A stretch of DNA of 64,000 nucleotides from Aliidiomarina minuta (GTDB lineage Bacteria > Pseudomonadota > Gammaproteobacteria > Enterobacterales > Alteromonadaceae), in the NCBI RefSeq assembly GCF_003987145.1, contig NZ_PIPL01000003.1, positions 124,001 to 188,000 on the forward strand, written 5' to 3'. Below are positions 49,814 through 61,026 of the stretch, piece by piece (the stretch's first letter is position 1; each line of letters opens with the position of its first letter). The translations under genes and the position numbers were made by a program. A model generated the notes under the pieces. That model had not been told where the DNA came from, ran no database searches, and saw only the letters and a program-made list of their open reading frames with translations.

Positions 49814-50297
49814 GAAAGGCACTGAACCAGAGTTCAATCTGAGGCAAACTGTTAATGAGTCGATGATCGTCGTTGACCAGGTGCAGAGTGCAGTTTTGCT
49901 CACGGGCAAAACGAATGGAATGCTCAACCGGTATGATTTCGTCATCCCAGCCATGTACTATCGCCAGGTTTTGCAGTGTATGGTTTGGTGCTTTGTCTTC
50001 ATAACCGGGCATATAAATGGCAGGCGCCAACACAAAACTGGCTGCCACAGGGACTTCTTTTGCGGCCTGCAGGGTGACGTAGCCACCCATGCTGGAACCT
50101 ACTAAGATACATTCTTCTGCTGTTTCATCATGCAGTGTGTTGAGCAGCCGCTGGGCCCTTATATCAGGGTCCATGGTGTCGCTGTAGTCGACGCTTTCAA
50201 CGTCCAGCTTAAAACGCCTGGCAATCTCTGCCAGACGTTTTATTTTGGTACCCCAGGGGCCGCTTTCCTTGCCGTGTGAAAAAATAACCTTACGCAT
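49785..50297 (-). CDS. Small alpha/beta-fold hydrolase (YcfP/YqiA-like)
   Basis: 170 residues. Nucleophile elbow GSSMGGYVTLQAA, Asp in VHGWDDEIIPVEHS and His in NDDHRLINSLPQIELWF make a complete Ser-Asp-His set. N-terminal IFSHGKESGPWGTKIKRLAEIA is typical of the short bacterial esterase-like group. The substrate is unknown. It follows the chemoreceptor gene with 4 bases between. Confidence 0.83.
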   Translation of the reverse strand: MRKVIFSHGKESGPWGTKIKRLAEIARRFKLDVESVDYSDTMDPDIRAQRLLNTLHDETAEECILVGSSMGGYVTLQAAKEVPVAASFVLAPAIYMPGYEDKAPNHTLQNLAIVHGWDDEIIPVEHSIRFAREQNCTLHLVNDDHRLINSLPQIELWFSAFLNQLGLQAD

Positions 50298-50301
50298 CTA
50301 A

Positions 50302-51933
50302 TTACTCGCTGACGCTGAATTTACGTACGTTATTTTGCAGTGATTGTGCCAGCGCTTCAAGGTCACGACTGGCTTCACTGATTTCTTTGGCGCCCTTCGA
50401 AGAAGCCGCAGCAGAATCGGTAATGCGCACGAAGTTCTGGTTGATCTCTTCAGCGACGGTCGACTGTTCTTCAGCGGCGGTAGCGATTTGCGCGTTCATG
50501 TCATTAAGCATAGTGACTGACTTATTGATGCCTTGCAGGGATTCGCCAGCACGACGGGCCTGTTCGACACTTTCAGATGCCTGCTCCTGACCACGCTGCA
50601 TAACACTGACTGCCTGTGACGCACCGCCTTGCATGCGCTCAATCATTTCGTTTATCTGGCTGGTAGACTGCTGCGTACGGGTCGCCAGACTACGAACTTC
50701 ATCCGCGACTACTGCGAAACCGCGGCCATGTTCACCTGCACGGGCCGCTTCAATGGCGGCATTCAATGCCAGTAAATTGGTTTGTTCAGCTATGCCCTGA
50801 ATCACTTCCAGCACGCTGCCAATTTTACGGCTTTCTTCGGAAAGATTGTCAATAACCTGAGCAGCACCTCTGACTTCATCGGCCAGCGAGTTTATTGAGC
50901 TCTGGCTTTTGGCCACTTCCTGCTCACCCGTTTTAAACTCGGTATCGGCGTTGCCTGCTACGTTAGAGGCCTCTACTGTGTGGCTGGCAACTTCCTGCAC
51001 AGTTTGCGACATCTGATGAATTGCAGCTGCGCCCTGGTCGGTCTCAGATTGTTGTTGCTCGATCAGTTGTTCATTGCGTGCAGCGGTTTGCGCCAGTTGC
51101 ATGGAGGCTGCGGCCAGTTCGCTGGAAGCACTTATGGTCTCTTTGATCATGAGCGAGAGATCCTGCGCTAGCTGCCCAACTGCAGCCATAATGCTGCCTT
51201 TATATTTAGTGCGCACGCTGACCGTTAAATCACCTGCCGCAATTCGCTTAATAAGCTCGGCGGCTTCTTCAGGCTCGCCACCGATAGTACGCAGCAGACG
51301 TGTGATGATGCGATAGGCAATCACAATACCGGCAATAATCGCGATAAGGGTGATGGTCATCATGGCCGCAGCAAAACCTGTGGTTTGATCAATAACGCCA
51401 TTGACCTGACCCTGAATATTGATTTCCTGATGATCGATCATGGCATTAATAGTGGCTAACCAGTCAGAGTAAGCGGGGGACACTTCATCAAGAACGAAGC
51501 GAGTGGCCCGTTCATGCTCGCCACGATCCAACATAGCAATGGTGCGCTCAGTTAAAGCCAGTGTCGCGTTTTCTGCGCGTTCAATATCGCTCAACAGGCG
51601 GCGTTCATGATCGCTGCGTGCACGCTCGCTATAAAGTTGCTGCAGCTCACGATTAGCCTGTTGATAAAAATTGTCTAACTCTTCTATTTCATTTAAGTGT
51701 GTTTGTGCAGCCTGGCGATCCTGCACCATAACGGCATCCCGGATGGCAATGGCCCGGTCATGCACGCTTCCGCGAAAGTTAATGGCCTGACGCTGTTCTA
51801 CTGAATCCTGCTCGTTTACAGCAGTCAGAACACGATCCACCTGTACTACCTGAGTAACGCCAAAAACGGTAATCGCGAGCATCATTGCCAGCAAAATACC
51901 AAAACCTGTATATAGTCGTGTCGCGATTTTCAT
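50302..51933 (-). CDS. Methyl-accepting chemotaxis protein (four-helix-bundle sensor)
   Basis: 543 residues: TM1 (residues 8-30), a periplasmic four-helix-type sensor (about 35-185), TM2 ([21 protein letters not shown]), HAMP and the cytoplasmic signalling domain with the hairpin tip [34 protein letters not shown]. It binds CheA/CheW in chemoreceptor arrays. No C-terminal pentapeptide for CheR tethering (ends VRKFSVSE). Confidence 0.95.
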   Translation of the reverse strand: MKIATRLYTGFGILLAMMLAITVFGVTQVVQVDRVLTAVNEQDSVEQRQAINFRGSVHDRAIAIRDAVMVQDRQAAQTHLNEIEELDNFYQQANRELQQLYSERARSDHERRLLSDIERAENATLALTERTIAMLDRGEHERATRFVLDEVSPAYSDWLATINAMIDHQEINIQGQVNGVIDQTTGFAAAMMTITLIAIIAGIVIAYRIITRLLRTIGGEPEEAAELIKRIAAGDLTVSVRTKYKGSIMAAVGQLAQDLSLMIKETISASSELAAASMQLAQTAARNEQLIEQQQSETDQGAAAIHQMSQTVQEVASHTVEASNVAGNADTEFKTGEQEVAKSQSSINSLADEVRGAAQVIDNLSEESRKIGSVLEVIQGIAEQTNLLALNAAIEAARAGEHGRGFAVVADEVRSLATRTQQSTSQINEMIERMQGGASQAVSVMQRGQEQASESVEQARRAGESLQGINKSVTMLNDMNAQIATAAEEQSTVAEEINQNFVRITDSAAASSKGAKEISEASRDLEALAQSLQNNVRKFSVSE

Positions 51934-52096
51934 AAAACCCCTTACTTTCTTGCTAGTACTTTTAGGTGATGAGAACAGATAGGTTTACTCACTAGGGAAG
52001 CTAAAGGTTCACTATTTTCGAAATATATTTCACTCGGAAGGAGTCAGATTTGCGATATACTTCATTTTTGCCCAAATAAACCAAGGAAATCTGCAT

Positions 52097-52399
52097 ATGA
52101 ACAATCTTTATAAAGTATTGCTTGCCAGTATATTTGCATTAGCTCTTGCTGCCTGTAGTGGCGGAGAACCGACTTTGGACATGACCAACGAGTCAGCTTT
52201 TGACAGCTCAATTCAAAACGTTATGGCTGAACTGGACGAAGCCGAGCAGGAGCGTTTTTCTGAAGCTTTAAGCGCCATCATGATGGACGAGATGATGAAA
52301 GGCATGAGCGAAGGTAAGTCCGAGGAAGAAATTGAAACCGCAATGAAAGATCGGGTTCAAGGTAAAACCGCGAACGAAATTATTGCTGAAGCCCAGTAA
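52097..52399 (+). CDS. Small DUF6694-like lipoprotein
   Basis: 100 residues. Lipobox LAACS (Cys20), then an acidic helical domain (FDSSIQNVMAELDEAEQERFSEALSAI, MKGMSEGKSEEEIETAMKDRVQGKTANEIIAEA). I associate it with DUF6694 lipoproteins; function unknown. CAAGGAA before the ATG and a terminator after it make it a single-gene unit. Confidence 0.75.
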   Translation: MNNLYKVLLASIFALALAACSGGEPTLDMTNESAFDSSIQNVMAELDEAEQERFSEALSAIMMDEMMKGMSEGKSEEEIETAMKDRVQGKTANEIIAEAQ

Positions 52400-52417
52400 T
52401 AGAAGCCTGGTAAGAAG

Positions 52418-52455
52418 TGAACCCAGTGGTTTGCCACCGGGTTCATTTCATTTTA
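52418..52455. terminator. Bidirectional terminator between the lipoprotein and azoR genes
   Basis: TGAACCCAGTGG (52418-52429) pairs with CCACCGGGTTCA (52434-52445), one mismatch, around a TTTG loop. A T-rich stretch follows on the plus side. It lies between two convergent genes and can end both transcripts, though the minus-strand T run is weak. Confidence 0.75.
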
Positions 52456-53064
52456 TCCAGCCGCCAGAGCGTCGATATTAGTGCTGGCTTTATCAATTGA
52501 CTCCGCACGTTGTTCAGCACTGATATTAAGTCCCTCAGCACGAACTATAGTAACGTCGGTGATGCCTACGAAGGCAAGCACGTTCTTCATGTAGCTTTCC
52601 TGATGATCCATTGCCACCGCTTCACCTTCGCTATAAAAACCACCACGAGCCGAAGCCAGAATAGCCCGCTTACCGGTTAATAAACCTTCTGCGCCGCTTT
52701 CGGTATAACGGAAAGTGCGACCTGACTGCGCGATACGGTCAATCCAGGCTTTCAATTGGCTTGGAACCGTGAAGTTGTACATAGGAGCACCAATGACTAC
52801 AAGATCTGCAGCAAAAAGCTCTTCCAGCAAAGTTTCAGTTAAAGCCAGCTCTTCTTGCTGACGCGAACTACGGGCGTTTTCTTCAGTGCCTGCTGCCATT
52901 AGTATTTCAGCATCAAGGTGTGAAATCGGGTTGCTGATCAGATCGCGAGTAACCACGGTTGCTTGTGGATTTTCCTGTTGCAGACGCGAAATTACTTTGT
53001 TGCTTAACTGAGTTGAAACTGACTGGTCAGCAAAAATGCCACTGTTCAAATGTAAAATATTCAT
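52453..53064 (-). CDS. azoR: FMN-dependent NADH-azoreductase / quinone reductase
   Basis: 203-residue flavodoxin-fold enzyme. ILHLNSGIFADQSVSTQLS (FMN phosphate loop), VIGAPMYNFTVPSQLKAWIDRIAQSGRTFRY and ASARGGFYSEG are family signatures. Two-electron reduction of quinones and azo compounds, protecting against thiol and quinone stress. The ATG at 53064 is preferred over 53121 as it gives the family N-terminus. Divergent from a LysR gene. Confidence 0.92.
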   Translation of the reverse strand: MNILHLNSGIFADQSVSTQLSNKVISRLQQENPQATVVTRDLISNPISHLDAEILMAAGTEENARSSRQQEELALTETLLEELFAADLVVIGAPMYNFTVPSQLKAWIDRIAQSGRTFRYTESGAEGLLTGKRAILASARGGFYSEGEAVAMDHQESYMKNVLAFVGITDVTIVRAEGLNISAEQRAESIDKASTNIDALAAG

Positions 53065-53176
53065 GTTGTACCTTTTGTAGTTGGTTATGTACTGATGCTG
53101 CTCATGATAATGCCGTTCCAATTTAAGGACTAGCGGGGTAAAGTAGGAATCACTGTTCCAAATATGGTGTTAATGT

Positions 53177-54115
53177 ATGCAGAATTTAACCAATCTGGCC
53201 CTTTTTGCTCATGTTGCTGAGCAAGGGAGTTTCAGCCAGGCGGCTAGGGTGCTGGGCATGCCGAAGTCGACCTTAAGCCGGCGCATTAATGAACTGGAAT
53301 TAGCTCAGGGAGTGCGGTTACTGAATCGGAGTACACGTAAGCTCAGCCTGACCGATGTGGGACGTGCCTTTCTGGTGCATTGTCAGACGCTGGTGGCAGC
53401 GGCTGAGGCGGCCGAAGAGGTCACTCAGTTTGTACAGGAAAAGCCTCGTGGCCGGGTTCGCCTTAGCAGCCCTTATGCTTTAAGTCAGAGCCTGTTGATA
53501 AAGATCCTGCCTTTGTTCATGCAACAATATCCGGATGTAGTGATTGATCTGGTGGTAAGCAATGCGGCCGTTAATTTGATCGATGATCAGATAGATGTCG
53601 CACTGCGGGTTCGCTCTAAAATTGAGGACTCCTCGTTGATAGCCCGCCCACTGGCCCCCTCGCCAATGGCGTTATTTGCTCATGCCGATTTTGTTGCGCA
53701 GAAAGGAAAACCTCAGGACCCGACCGATCTCATTAGCTGGCCTTCGCTTTCTATGCATTACACCAGTGGTCGTTACCAGTATGATTTTACTTCGGTAAAA
53801 GGTGAAAGCATGAGCATCAGCTATAAACCGCGTCTGATTACTGATGATCTCTGGGTGTTGCGTGAAGCTGCGGCTCAGAAGCAAGGTATGGCGGCCCTGC
53901 CCGTGTATTTATGCCACGAATATGTGGCCCAGGGATTATTGCAACCCGTACTGCCCGACTGGCGATTGCCTGTGGGTAATATGCATTTGGTATATCCGCA
54001 CCGCCGGGGCTTGTTACCCGCAGTACGTTTGCTTATCGACTTTCTGGTAGAACAGATGCCGATTGCTGCCGGTGAAGCGGGAATTGGTGAGCTTTCCGAT
54101 GCCTGGGGCGAGTAA
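53177..54115 (+). CDS. LysR-family regulator, probably of azoR
   Basis: 312 residues with the HTH FAHVAEQGSFSQAARVLGMPKSTLSRRINELELAQGVRLLNRSTRKLSLTDVGRAF and a typical effector domain. Divergent arrangement with azoR and the shared 112-base intergenic region (GTTCCAA repeats at 53115 and 53155) suggest it controls azoR in response to a quinone-type signal. Confidence 0.92.
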   Translation: MQNLTNLALFAHVAEQGSFSQAARVLGMPKSTLSRRINELELAQGVRLLNRSTRKLSLTDVGRAFLVHCQTLVAAAEAAEEVTQFVQEKPRGRVRLSSPYALSQSLLIKILPLFMQQYPDVVIDLVVSNAAVNLIDDQIDVALRVRSKIEDSSLIARPLAPSPMALFAHADFVAQKGKPQDPTDLISWPSLSMHYTSGRYQYDFTSVKGESMSISYKPRLITDDLWVLREAAAQKQGMAALPVYLCHEYVAQGLLQPVLPDWRLPVGNMHLVYPHRRGLLPAVRLLIDFLVEQMPIAAGEAGIGELSDAWGE

Positions 54116-54162
54116 AACTGCTATGATTTGACAGTTAATATTTACCTTATGCAGGAGCTTTT

Positions 54163-54648
54163 ATGCCAAGTTTTGATGTGGTTTCAGAAATAGACGATGT
54201 GGAATTACGTAATGCTGTGGATAATGCAGCCCGGGAGCTGAGCACCCGTTTTGACTTTCGCGGGGTTGAAGCAAAGATTGAGCTTAAAGAATATACCGTC
54301 ACTTTGACCACCGAATCTGATTTTCAGCTGAATCAAATGCTGGAACTGTTGCGCAATCATTGCAGCAAGCGCGGAATTTCTATGGCGGGTGTAGATATGG
54401 AAGACGAGCCTGTGCATAGCGGCAAAAACTACAGTTATCATGTTGTTTTTAAGCAGGGACTGGAGCAGCCGGAAGCGAAGAAAATTATTAAGAAATTAAA
54501 AGATGCCAAGCTGAAAGTGCAGGCGCAGATCCAGGGCGAGAAAGTGCGTGTGACAGGTAAAAAACGCGACGACCTGCAAGAGGCCATCGCGTTACTTAAA
54601 GGCTCGGACATTGAGCTGCCGTTGCAGTATGAGAACTTTCGTGACTAA
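54163..54648 (+). CDS. yajQ: YajQ-family nucleotide-binding protein
   Basis: 161 residues, two ferredoxin-like folds: [92 protein letters not shown]. Members bind c-di-GMP or tRNA and affect transcription. In a window with several c-di-GMP enzymes it is a possible effector. Overlaps fghA tail-to-tail by 4 bases. Confidence 0.95.
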   Translation: MPSFDVVSEIDDVELRNAVDNAARELSTRFDFRGVEAKIELKEYTVTLTTESDFQLNQMLELLRNHCSKRGISMAGVDMEDEPVHSGKNYSYHVVFKQGLEQPEAKKIIKKLKDAKLKVQAQIQGEKVRVTGKKRDDLQEAIALLKGSDIELPLQYENFRD

Positions 54649-55508
54649 ATATTCTGCTTGCTGGAGAGGTTGCCAGCATGAAAACGCAGGTGCTCTTCAA
54701 TGAAAGTAGCAATAAAGTAGTAGCTATGGTCGTACCCTTCTTGATAACGAATTTGTGCGCCATTGTTACTCTCTTTATTGGCAGCTTCCAGCGCTTGCGT
54801 TTTCAGTTGTTCCTCAAGGAAGTTATCGGCGGTTCCCTGATCAACCAGGATCGGTGGCGCCGAAACTTTAGCTCTTAGCAATATAGAAGCGTCATATGCC
54901 TGCCAAAGACTTTTATCGTCACCCAGATAATGGCTGAATGCTTTTCTGCCCCATGGGCAATCAGTGGGATTACAAACTGGTGAAAAGGCTGAAATGGAAC
55001 GATACTTTTCAGTATTGTTTAAACCAATGACCAGGGCGCCATGCCCGCCCATCGAATGACCGCTTATTGCGCGCTCTTCGTTCAGCGGCAATTCCGCTTC
55101 TACCAGCGCTGGCAATTCATGCAGAATATAATCATACATCTGATAGTGTTTTTGCCAGGGCTTTTGCGTGGCGTTGACATAAAAGCCAGCGCCAAGGCCA
55201 AAGTCAAAAGCGCCGTCAGCATCGTCAGGAACGTCTTCACCCCGAGGGCTGGTATCCGGAATGATAAGTGCAAGGCCAAGTTCCGCAGCAGCACGCTGTG
55301 CTCCGGCTTTGGCGGAAAAATTTTCATCATTGCAGGTTAGGCCAGACAACCAATAAACCGCAGGTACTGCTTTGTGCTCGGCCTGCGGTGGTAAAAATAC
55401 TGAGAACTGCATTTCGCAGTGCAGCACTTCAGAGGAGTGAGTAAAGCGAATCTGGCGGCCGCCAAAGGCCAGCTGTTCGCTAGCCTTATTCAGTTTAGCT
55501 GTCGTCAT
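54645..55508 (-). CDS. fghA: S-formylglutathione hydrolase
   Basis: 287 residues. [40 protein letters not shown], nucleophile [21 protein letters not shown] and the His of [16 protein letters not shown]. It releases formate from S-formylglutathione, the step after FrmA. Immediately downstream of the dehydrogenase gene (12 bases). Confidence 0.96.
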   Translation of the reverse strand: MTTAKLNKASEQLAFGGRQIRFTHSSEVLHCEMQFSVFLPPQAEHKAVPAVYWLSGLTCNDENFSAKAGAQRAAAELGLALIIPDTSPRGEDVPDDADGAFDFGLGAGFYVNATQKPWQKHYQMYDYILHELPALVEAELPLNEERAISGHSMGGHGALVIGLNNTEKYRSISAFSPVCNPTDCPWGRKAFSHYLGDDKSLWQAYDASILLRAKVSAPPILVDQGTADNFLEEQLKTQALEAANKESNNGAQIRYQEGYDHSYYFIATFIEEHLRFHAGNLSSKQNI

Positions 55509-55520
55509 AGTCCGTCTCCG

Positions 55521-56654
<1,134 letters not shown>

Positions 56655-56739
56655 TTAGGTTGTGATCAGGGCGAATAACATTCGCTGTTTAGTATAGACC
56701 TATTGTAATTATTTCCTCGTTGATAGTAATCAGGTTAAA

Positions 56740-56758
56740 ATGCAAATCACTTTTGCAT
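56740..56758. promoter_or_regulatory. Inverted repeat in the frmA/LysR intergenic region
   Basis: ATGCAAA (56740-56746) and TTTGCAT (56752-56758) around TCACT, 14 bases before the LysR start. Candidate autoregulatory LysR site. It also argues against translation starting at the ATG inside it. Confidence 0.5.
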
Positions 56759-56772
56759 ATTTGGTGGTAATC

Positions 56773-57654
56773 ATGCGTGACTGGCAAGGTATTAGTGAGT
56801 TTGTAGCTGTTGCTGAACAGCAAAGTTTTACGGCGGCTGCGCAAAAGCTGGGTTTATCCGTGGCTCAGGTAAGCCGCAATGTTAGTGAGCTGGAGAAACG
56901 ATTGACGGTGAAATTATTGTACCGCTCGACACGTCGGGTAAGCCTGACCGAAGAAGGCACCCTGTATTTACAGCATTGCAGGCATCTGGTGCAAAGCCTG
57001 GATGAAGCGGATCGGACGATGAGTAATTTGAAGGCGGTGCCGCAGGGCACGTTAAAAATCACCGCGCCAGTGTATTTCGGAGAAACCCGGATAGCCCCAA
57101 TATTACATGATTTCCTCTCTGAATACCCGGATATGGAACTGGACTTGCAGCTTACCAATGACAAGTTGGATCTTATTCAGGGTAGCTTTGACCTGGCGAT
57201 TCGTCTGGGCCAGTTGCATGACTCCAGTCTTATCGCTCGCCGTCTGGGCAAAAGAACCCATTATCTGGTGGCCTCGCCTGCTTATCTAAAGGAATCAGGA
57301 ATGCCGGGTGATATCAGTGAGCTGAGTCAGCATCAATGTTTGACCGGTACTGTGGAGCACTGGCGTTTTATGCAGTCAGGTAAGAATGTTCAATTCCGGC
57401 CCCGTGGTCGTATACGCTGTAATAGTGGCCTGGCTTTGATGGATGCAGCCCTGAAGGGTTTAGGCATTGCTCAGTTGCCAGACTATTACGTGGCAGAAAA
57501 AATAAATCAGGGGTGTCTGGTTGTGCTTCTGGACGATGATCGTGAACCTGATGATGGTATCTGGGCGTTATATCCACAAAACAGGCATTTATCCGCAAAA
57601 GTGAGACGAGTCGTGGACTTTTTACAGCAAGCGCTGTCAGTGAAAACTATTTAA
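56773..57654 (+). CDS. LysR-family regulator divergent from the formaldehyde operon
   Basis: 293 residues with HTH EFVAVAEQQSFTAAAQKLGLSVAQVSRNVSELEKRLTVKLLYRSTRRVSLTEEG and an effector domain. An ATG at 56740 adds 11 hydrophobic residues not usual for the family; the ATG at 56773, behind GGTGG, gives the standard N-terminus. It probably regulates frmA-fghA. Confidence 0.9.
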   Translation: MRDWQGISEFVAVAEQQSFTAAAQKLGLSVAQVSRNVSELEKRLTVKLLYRSTRRVSLTEEGTLYLQHCRHLVQSLDEADRTMSNLKAVPQGTLKITAPVYFGETRIAPILHDFLSEYPDMELDLQLTNDKLDLIQGSFDLAIRLGQLHDSSLIARRLGKRTHYLVASPAYLKESGMPGDISELSQHQCLTGTVEHWRFMQSGKNVQFRPRGRIRCNSGLALMDAALKGLGIAQLPDYYVAEKINQGCLVVLLDDDREPDDGIWALYPQNRHLSAKVRRVVDFLQQALSVKTI

Positions 57655-57756
57655 GACGGTTATTTATTGAATCGGTATTTTTAACAAACATAAATATGAT
57701 AAAAAGGTAATATAGATATAAAGAAGTACAAAAATAGAAAATAACAGGATTTTAAC

Positions 57757-59328
57757 ATGCGCAACAACCAGCCCGTTACTCAGAAAGAGTTCTCGTTTGA
57801 CCCAAATCAAAGACTTATTTCAGCCACCGACACTCGCGGTAATATTATTTATTTTAATGATAGTTTTAGAGAGGTCAGTGGTTTTAGTGCAGACGAGTTG
57901 CAGGGTGCGCCTCACAACCTGGTGCGCCACCCGGATATGCCGCCCTCTGTTTATGAGAATATGTGGCAGACTTTGAAGTCCGGTGAGCCCTGGATGGGCC
58001 TGGTTAAAAACCGACGTAAGAATGGTGATCATTACTGGGTTAGTGCCTATGTAACTCCGATGTATGAAAACAAACAAATTGTCGGTTATGAGTCAGTCCG
58101 TGTAGTCCCTGAAAATGTGCAAAAAGCACGGGCCGGAGCTATGTATAAACGCCTTAGCGCTGGCAAAACACCTTTTACGTTATGGCAATATACTCGTTAT
58201 TACGGTGGCAATACTGCAGTTGCCTGGGCACCGGCATTGTTGGCAATGCTGGTTGCATTGGGACTGAATAATCCAGTGGCTGCTGCGATGTTATTTATAC
58301 TGGGGGCGATCTGCACCTTAAGTCTGCATATTAAAACCGAACGTAGTTGGGGTGGTATGTTAAAGCTGCGGCCCCGGGCCTTTATCAACCGCTTAATTGC
58401 GTATACCTATTCTGAACATGGCGGCAATCAGGCACGGCTGGAAATGCTGATACGCAGTGAAGCGGCGCGAGCGCGCACCGGCCTGACCCGAATTGAGGAT
58501 GCAGCTTCGTCGCTGGGCACTATTGTCAACGCAACACGTGAACAGGCGGCTGCCAGTAGTGTGTTGATTGACCAGCAGAATGACGCGACTCAACAGACTG
58601 CATCGGCGATTAACCAGATGTCAGCTTCGATTCAGGAAGTTTCGGATAGCGTAGAGGCGAATGCGGATAAATCTGAAGCGGCTTCACGTAATGTGGATTC
58701 GAGTTCGGAGCTGGCGGCTGAAGCTTTGGTGTCTATTAATGCGCTGAGCGAGGCGGTGAAGTCTATTGTGGCGACGGTAAATGAACTGGCTGAGTCGACA
58801 TCAGATATAGGTCAGGCGGCTGATTTGATTTCTGCGGTAGCCGAGCAAACCAACCTCTTGGCGTTAAATGCAGCTATTGAAGCGGCACGGGCCGGTGAAC
58901 ATGGTCGTGGTTTTAGCGTGGTTGCGGATGAAGTAAGAGCGCTGGCGGGTAAAACACGAGAATCGACGGATCGTATTCATAAAATTATTAATGTGCTGGT
59001 AACCCGCTCTAAAAATGCTGTGGAAGTGTCACAAGAGGGCGAGCAGGCCGCGGCTCATGGTGTGGATATGGTCAGCAAAACTGAGCAGGCACTGGCTAAG
59101 ATTAAAGAAGCTGTGGGTGGTATTACCGAAATGACGATTCAGATGTCATCGGCGGTTGAGGAGCAGAGCAATGTGGCTGAACATATTAATAAGCAGGTAA
59201 CTGATATTGCAGATGGCGCTGTCAGAGCTAAAGAAAATGCCGGCGAGACGGCACAGGCCAGTCAGCGACTGCAAAAAACAACCGATGAATTACATTCGCT
59301 GGTAAAACGCTTTGCTCATCAGGAGTAA
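57757..59328 (+). CDS. Aer-like PAS-domain chemoreceptor
   Basis: 523 residues: an N-terminal Aer-type PAS (about 20-125; [36 protein letters not shown]), a short membrane hairpin ([32 protein letters not shown], about 160-190), then the signalling domain with [35 protein letters not shown]. coli Aer senses redox through FAD in this PAS. Start has AACAGG upstream. Followed 9 bases later by the PAS-EAL gene. Confidence 0.95.
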   Translation: MRNNQPVTQKEFSFDPNQRLISATDTRGNIIYFNDSFREVSGFSADELQGAPHNLVRHPDMPPSVYENMWQTLKSGEPWMGLVKNRRKNGDHYWVSAYVTPMYENKQIVGYESVRVVPENVQKARAGAMYKRLSAGKTPFTLWQYTRYYGGNTAVAWAPALLAMLVALGLNNPVAAAMLFILGAICTLSLHIKTERSWGGMLKLRPRAFINRLIAYTYSEHGGNQARLEMLIRSEAARARTGLTRIEDAASSLGTIVNATREQAAASSVLIDQQNDATQQTASAINQMSASIQEVSDSVEANADKSEAASRNVDSSSELAAEALVSINALSEAVKSIVATVNELAESTSDIGQAADLISAVAEQTNLLALNAAIEAARAGEHGRGFSVVADEVRALAGKTRESTDRIHKIINVLVTRSKNAVEVSQEGEQAAAHGVDMVSKTEQALAKIKEAVGGITEMTIQMSSAVEEQSNVAEHINKQVTDIADGAVRAKENAGETAQASQRLQKTTDELHSLVKRFAHQE

Positions 59329-59337
59329 CCTGATTTT

Positions 59338-61017
59338 ATGTCAGAACATCAGCCACAGGATTTTTCTGCCAGCCAGCTGAATGCAATCATTAATAACCTG
59401 CTGGACGGGGTTATTACTATTGATCAAAAGGGCATCATCTGCGGTTTTAGTAAACCTGCAGAACGTATGTTTGGTTATCAGGAACATGAGGTGGTTGGGC
59501 ACAATATCAGTATGCTGATGCCACAGCCTTATGCCCGTGAGCATGATGCCTATCTGGATAGTTACCATCAGACCGGTGCTAAGAAGATCATTGGTATTGG
59601 GCGTGAAGTCGAAGCGATGCGCAAAGATGGCTCGGTTTTTCCCATTGATCTGGCGGTTACGCAGACGGAAACTGAAATGGGCCGTCGCTACATAGGCACG
59701 GTGCGTGATATTTCATTGCAGCGTGAAAACGCTGAGCGAATTGAATACCTCTCTTTTCATGATCGCCTGACAGGCCTGGCGAACCGAAACAGCCTGACGC
59801 AAGCGCTGGAGCAGTGGTTGCCCAAGCAGCGGGTCACTCTGCTGGCCTTAAACCTGGACTTTTTCAGCCGTATTAACGTGGTATTTGGCCATGGTATTGG
59901 CGATAGTCTGCTACAGGAAGCGGCGAAACGGCTGGATCGACACCGACTGGCGGGCAGCTTACTGGCCAAAGATCTAGGTGACCGTTTCTGGCTGGCGTTG
60001 CCGGAAGAAGCATACGACGGTAAGCCCAGAGCTTATTTCCTGTCGCAGATTGAAAAATTACTCAGCGTGTTGCGTCAGCCCTTTATGCTGGAAAGTCAGG
60101 AATACTATCTGACGGTAAGCATAGGCGTGTTTTTTGCTGAACCGGGGCAAAACAGCTTTGATGTGCTGAATGGTGCCGAAACTGCCTTACAGCAGTCTAA
60201 AGAGTGGGGCCGGGACCAGTATTCGGTGTACCAACCGCGAATGACATCTTCTATTCTGCGCGATTACCGGTTGGAAGTGGGCTTGCGGGAGGCGATAAAA
60301 GCAGGCAAAGGCCTGGAATGCTGGTTACAGTCGAAAGTGAATGCCGACTACCGGACAACGGGTGCTGAAGCCTTGATGCGATGGCGTGATGAACAGGGGC
60401 AGATGGTCTCACCTGAAGTTTTTATTCCGGTAGCTGAGCATTTAGGTCTGATTATTGAACTGGGCGACTGGATGGCGGCCGAGGTCGCTAAAACTATTGC
60501 TAGTTTGCCTGCCGACAGTACGTATCGAATAGCCTTGAATGTAAGTCCTAAGCAATTTTTGCAGCCGCACTTTGTACTTAAAATGCAGCGTATTTTTGCT
60601 GAACAGGGGGCCAGTCTGAATGCCTTAATTATTGAAATTACAGAGAACCTGTTGTTATCCCGGATTGAGCAAGTGCAAAGCGTTATGAACGAACTGGCGT
60701 TGCTGGGTGTGCGCTTCTCTATTGATGACTTTGGCACCGGTTACTCTAACCTTAGTCGTTTGCAGCAACTACCAGTCAGCGAGTTGAAAATAGATCGTCA
60801 GTTTGTGCAGGACGCATTTCGTAATGAACGGGAAGCGGCGTTATTTCAGGCTATGCTGCAAATGGCAAAAAGCATGCAGTTAACCACTGTGGCTGAAGGC
60901 GTCGAAACTAACCAGCAGGCGAACCATATTCGCGACAGCGGATGCGACTTGCAGCAGGGATATTATTTTTCCCGCCCTATGCCTGCCGATCAATGGCTCG
61001 CAGAGCATAAAAAATAA
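59338..61017 (+). CDS. PAS-GGDEF(degenerate)-EAL c-di-GMP phosphodiesterase with FixL-like PAS
   Basis: 559 residues. PAS (about 12-130) with MFGYQEHEVVG, MPQPYAREHDAYL and IIGIGREVEAMRKDG: His69 and Arg89 sit where FixL has its haem-ligand His and distal Arg. GGDEF-like domain (about 140-300) keeps LTGLANRNSL but has LGDRF in place of GGDEF, so no cyclase activity. EAL domain (about 310-555) is intact: GAEALMRW, LNVSPKQF, IEITEN, IDDFGTGYSNLSRL, LKIDRQFV, VAEGVET. Predicted oxygen- or redox-responsive c-di-GMP hydrolase, as in DosP. Haem binding is inference. Confidence 0.92.
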   Translation: MSEHQPQDFSASQLNAIINNLLDGVITIDQKGIICGFSKPAERMFGYQEHEVVGHNISMLMPQPYAREHDAYLDSYHQTGAKKIIGIGREVEAMRKDGSVFPIDLAVTQTETEMGRRYIGTVRDISLQRENAERIEYLSFHDRLTGLANRNSLTQALEQWLPKQRVTLLALNLDFFSRINVVFGHGIGDSLLQEAAKRLDRHRLAGSLLAKDLGDRFWLALPEEAYDGKPRAYFLSQIEKLLSVLRQPFMLESQEYYLTVSIGVFFAEPGQNSFDVLNGAETALQQSKEWGRDQYSVYQPRMTSSILRDYRLEVGLREAIKAGKGLECWLQSKVNADYRTTGAEALMRWRDEQGQMVSPEVFIPVAEHLGLIIELGDWMAAEVAKTIASLPADSTYRIALNVSPKQFLQPHFVLKMQRIFAEQGASLNALIIEITENLLLSRIEQVQSVMNELALLGVRFSIDDFGTGYSNLSRLQQLPVSELKIDRQFVQDAFRNEREAALFQAMLQMAKSMQLTTVAEGVETNQQANHIRDSGCDLQQGYYFSRPMPADQWLAEHKK

Positions 61018-61026
61018 GGAATTATT

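Noticed and set aside
52020..52031. GAAATATATTTC palindrome before the small lipoprotein gene
   Set aside because: AT-only core of this length is common by chance in intergenic DNA and matches no operator I know.
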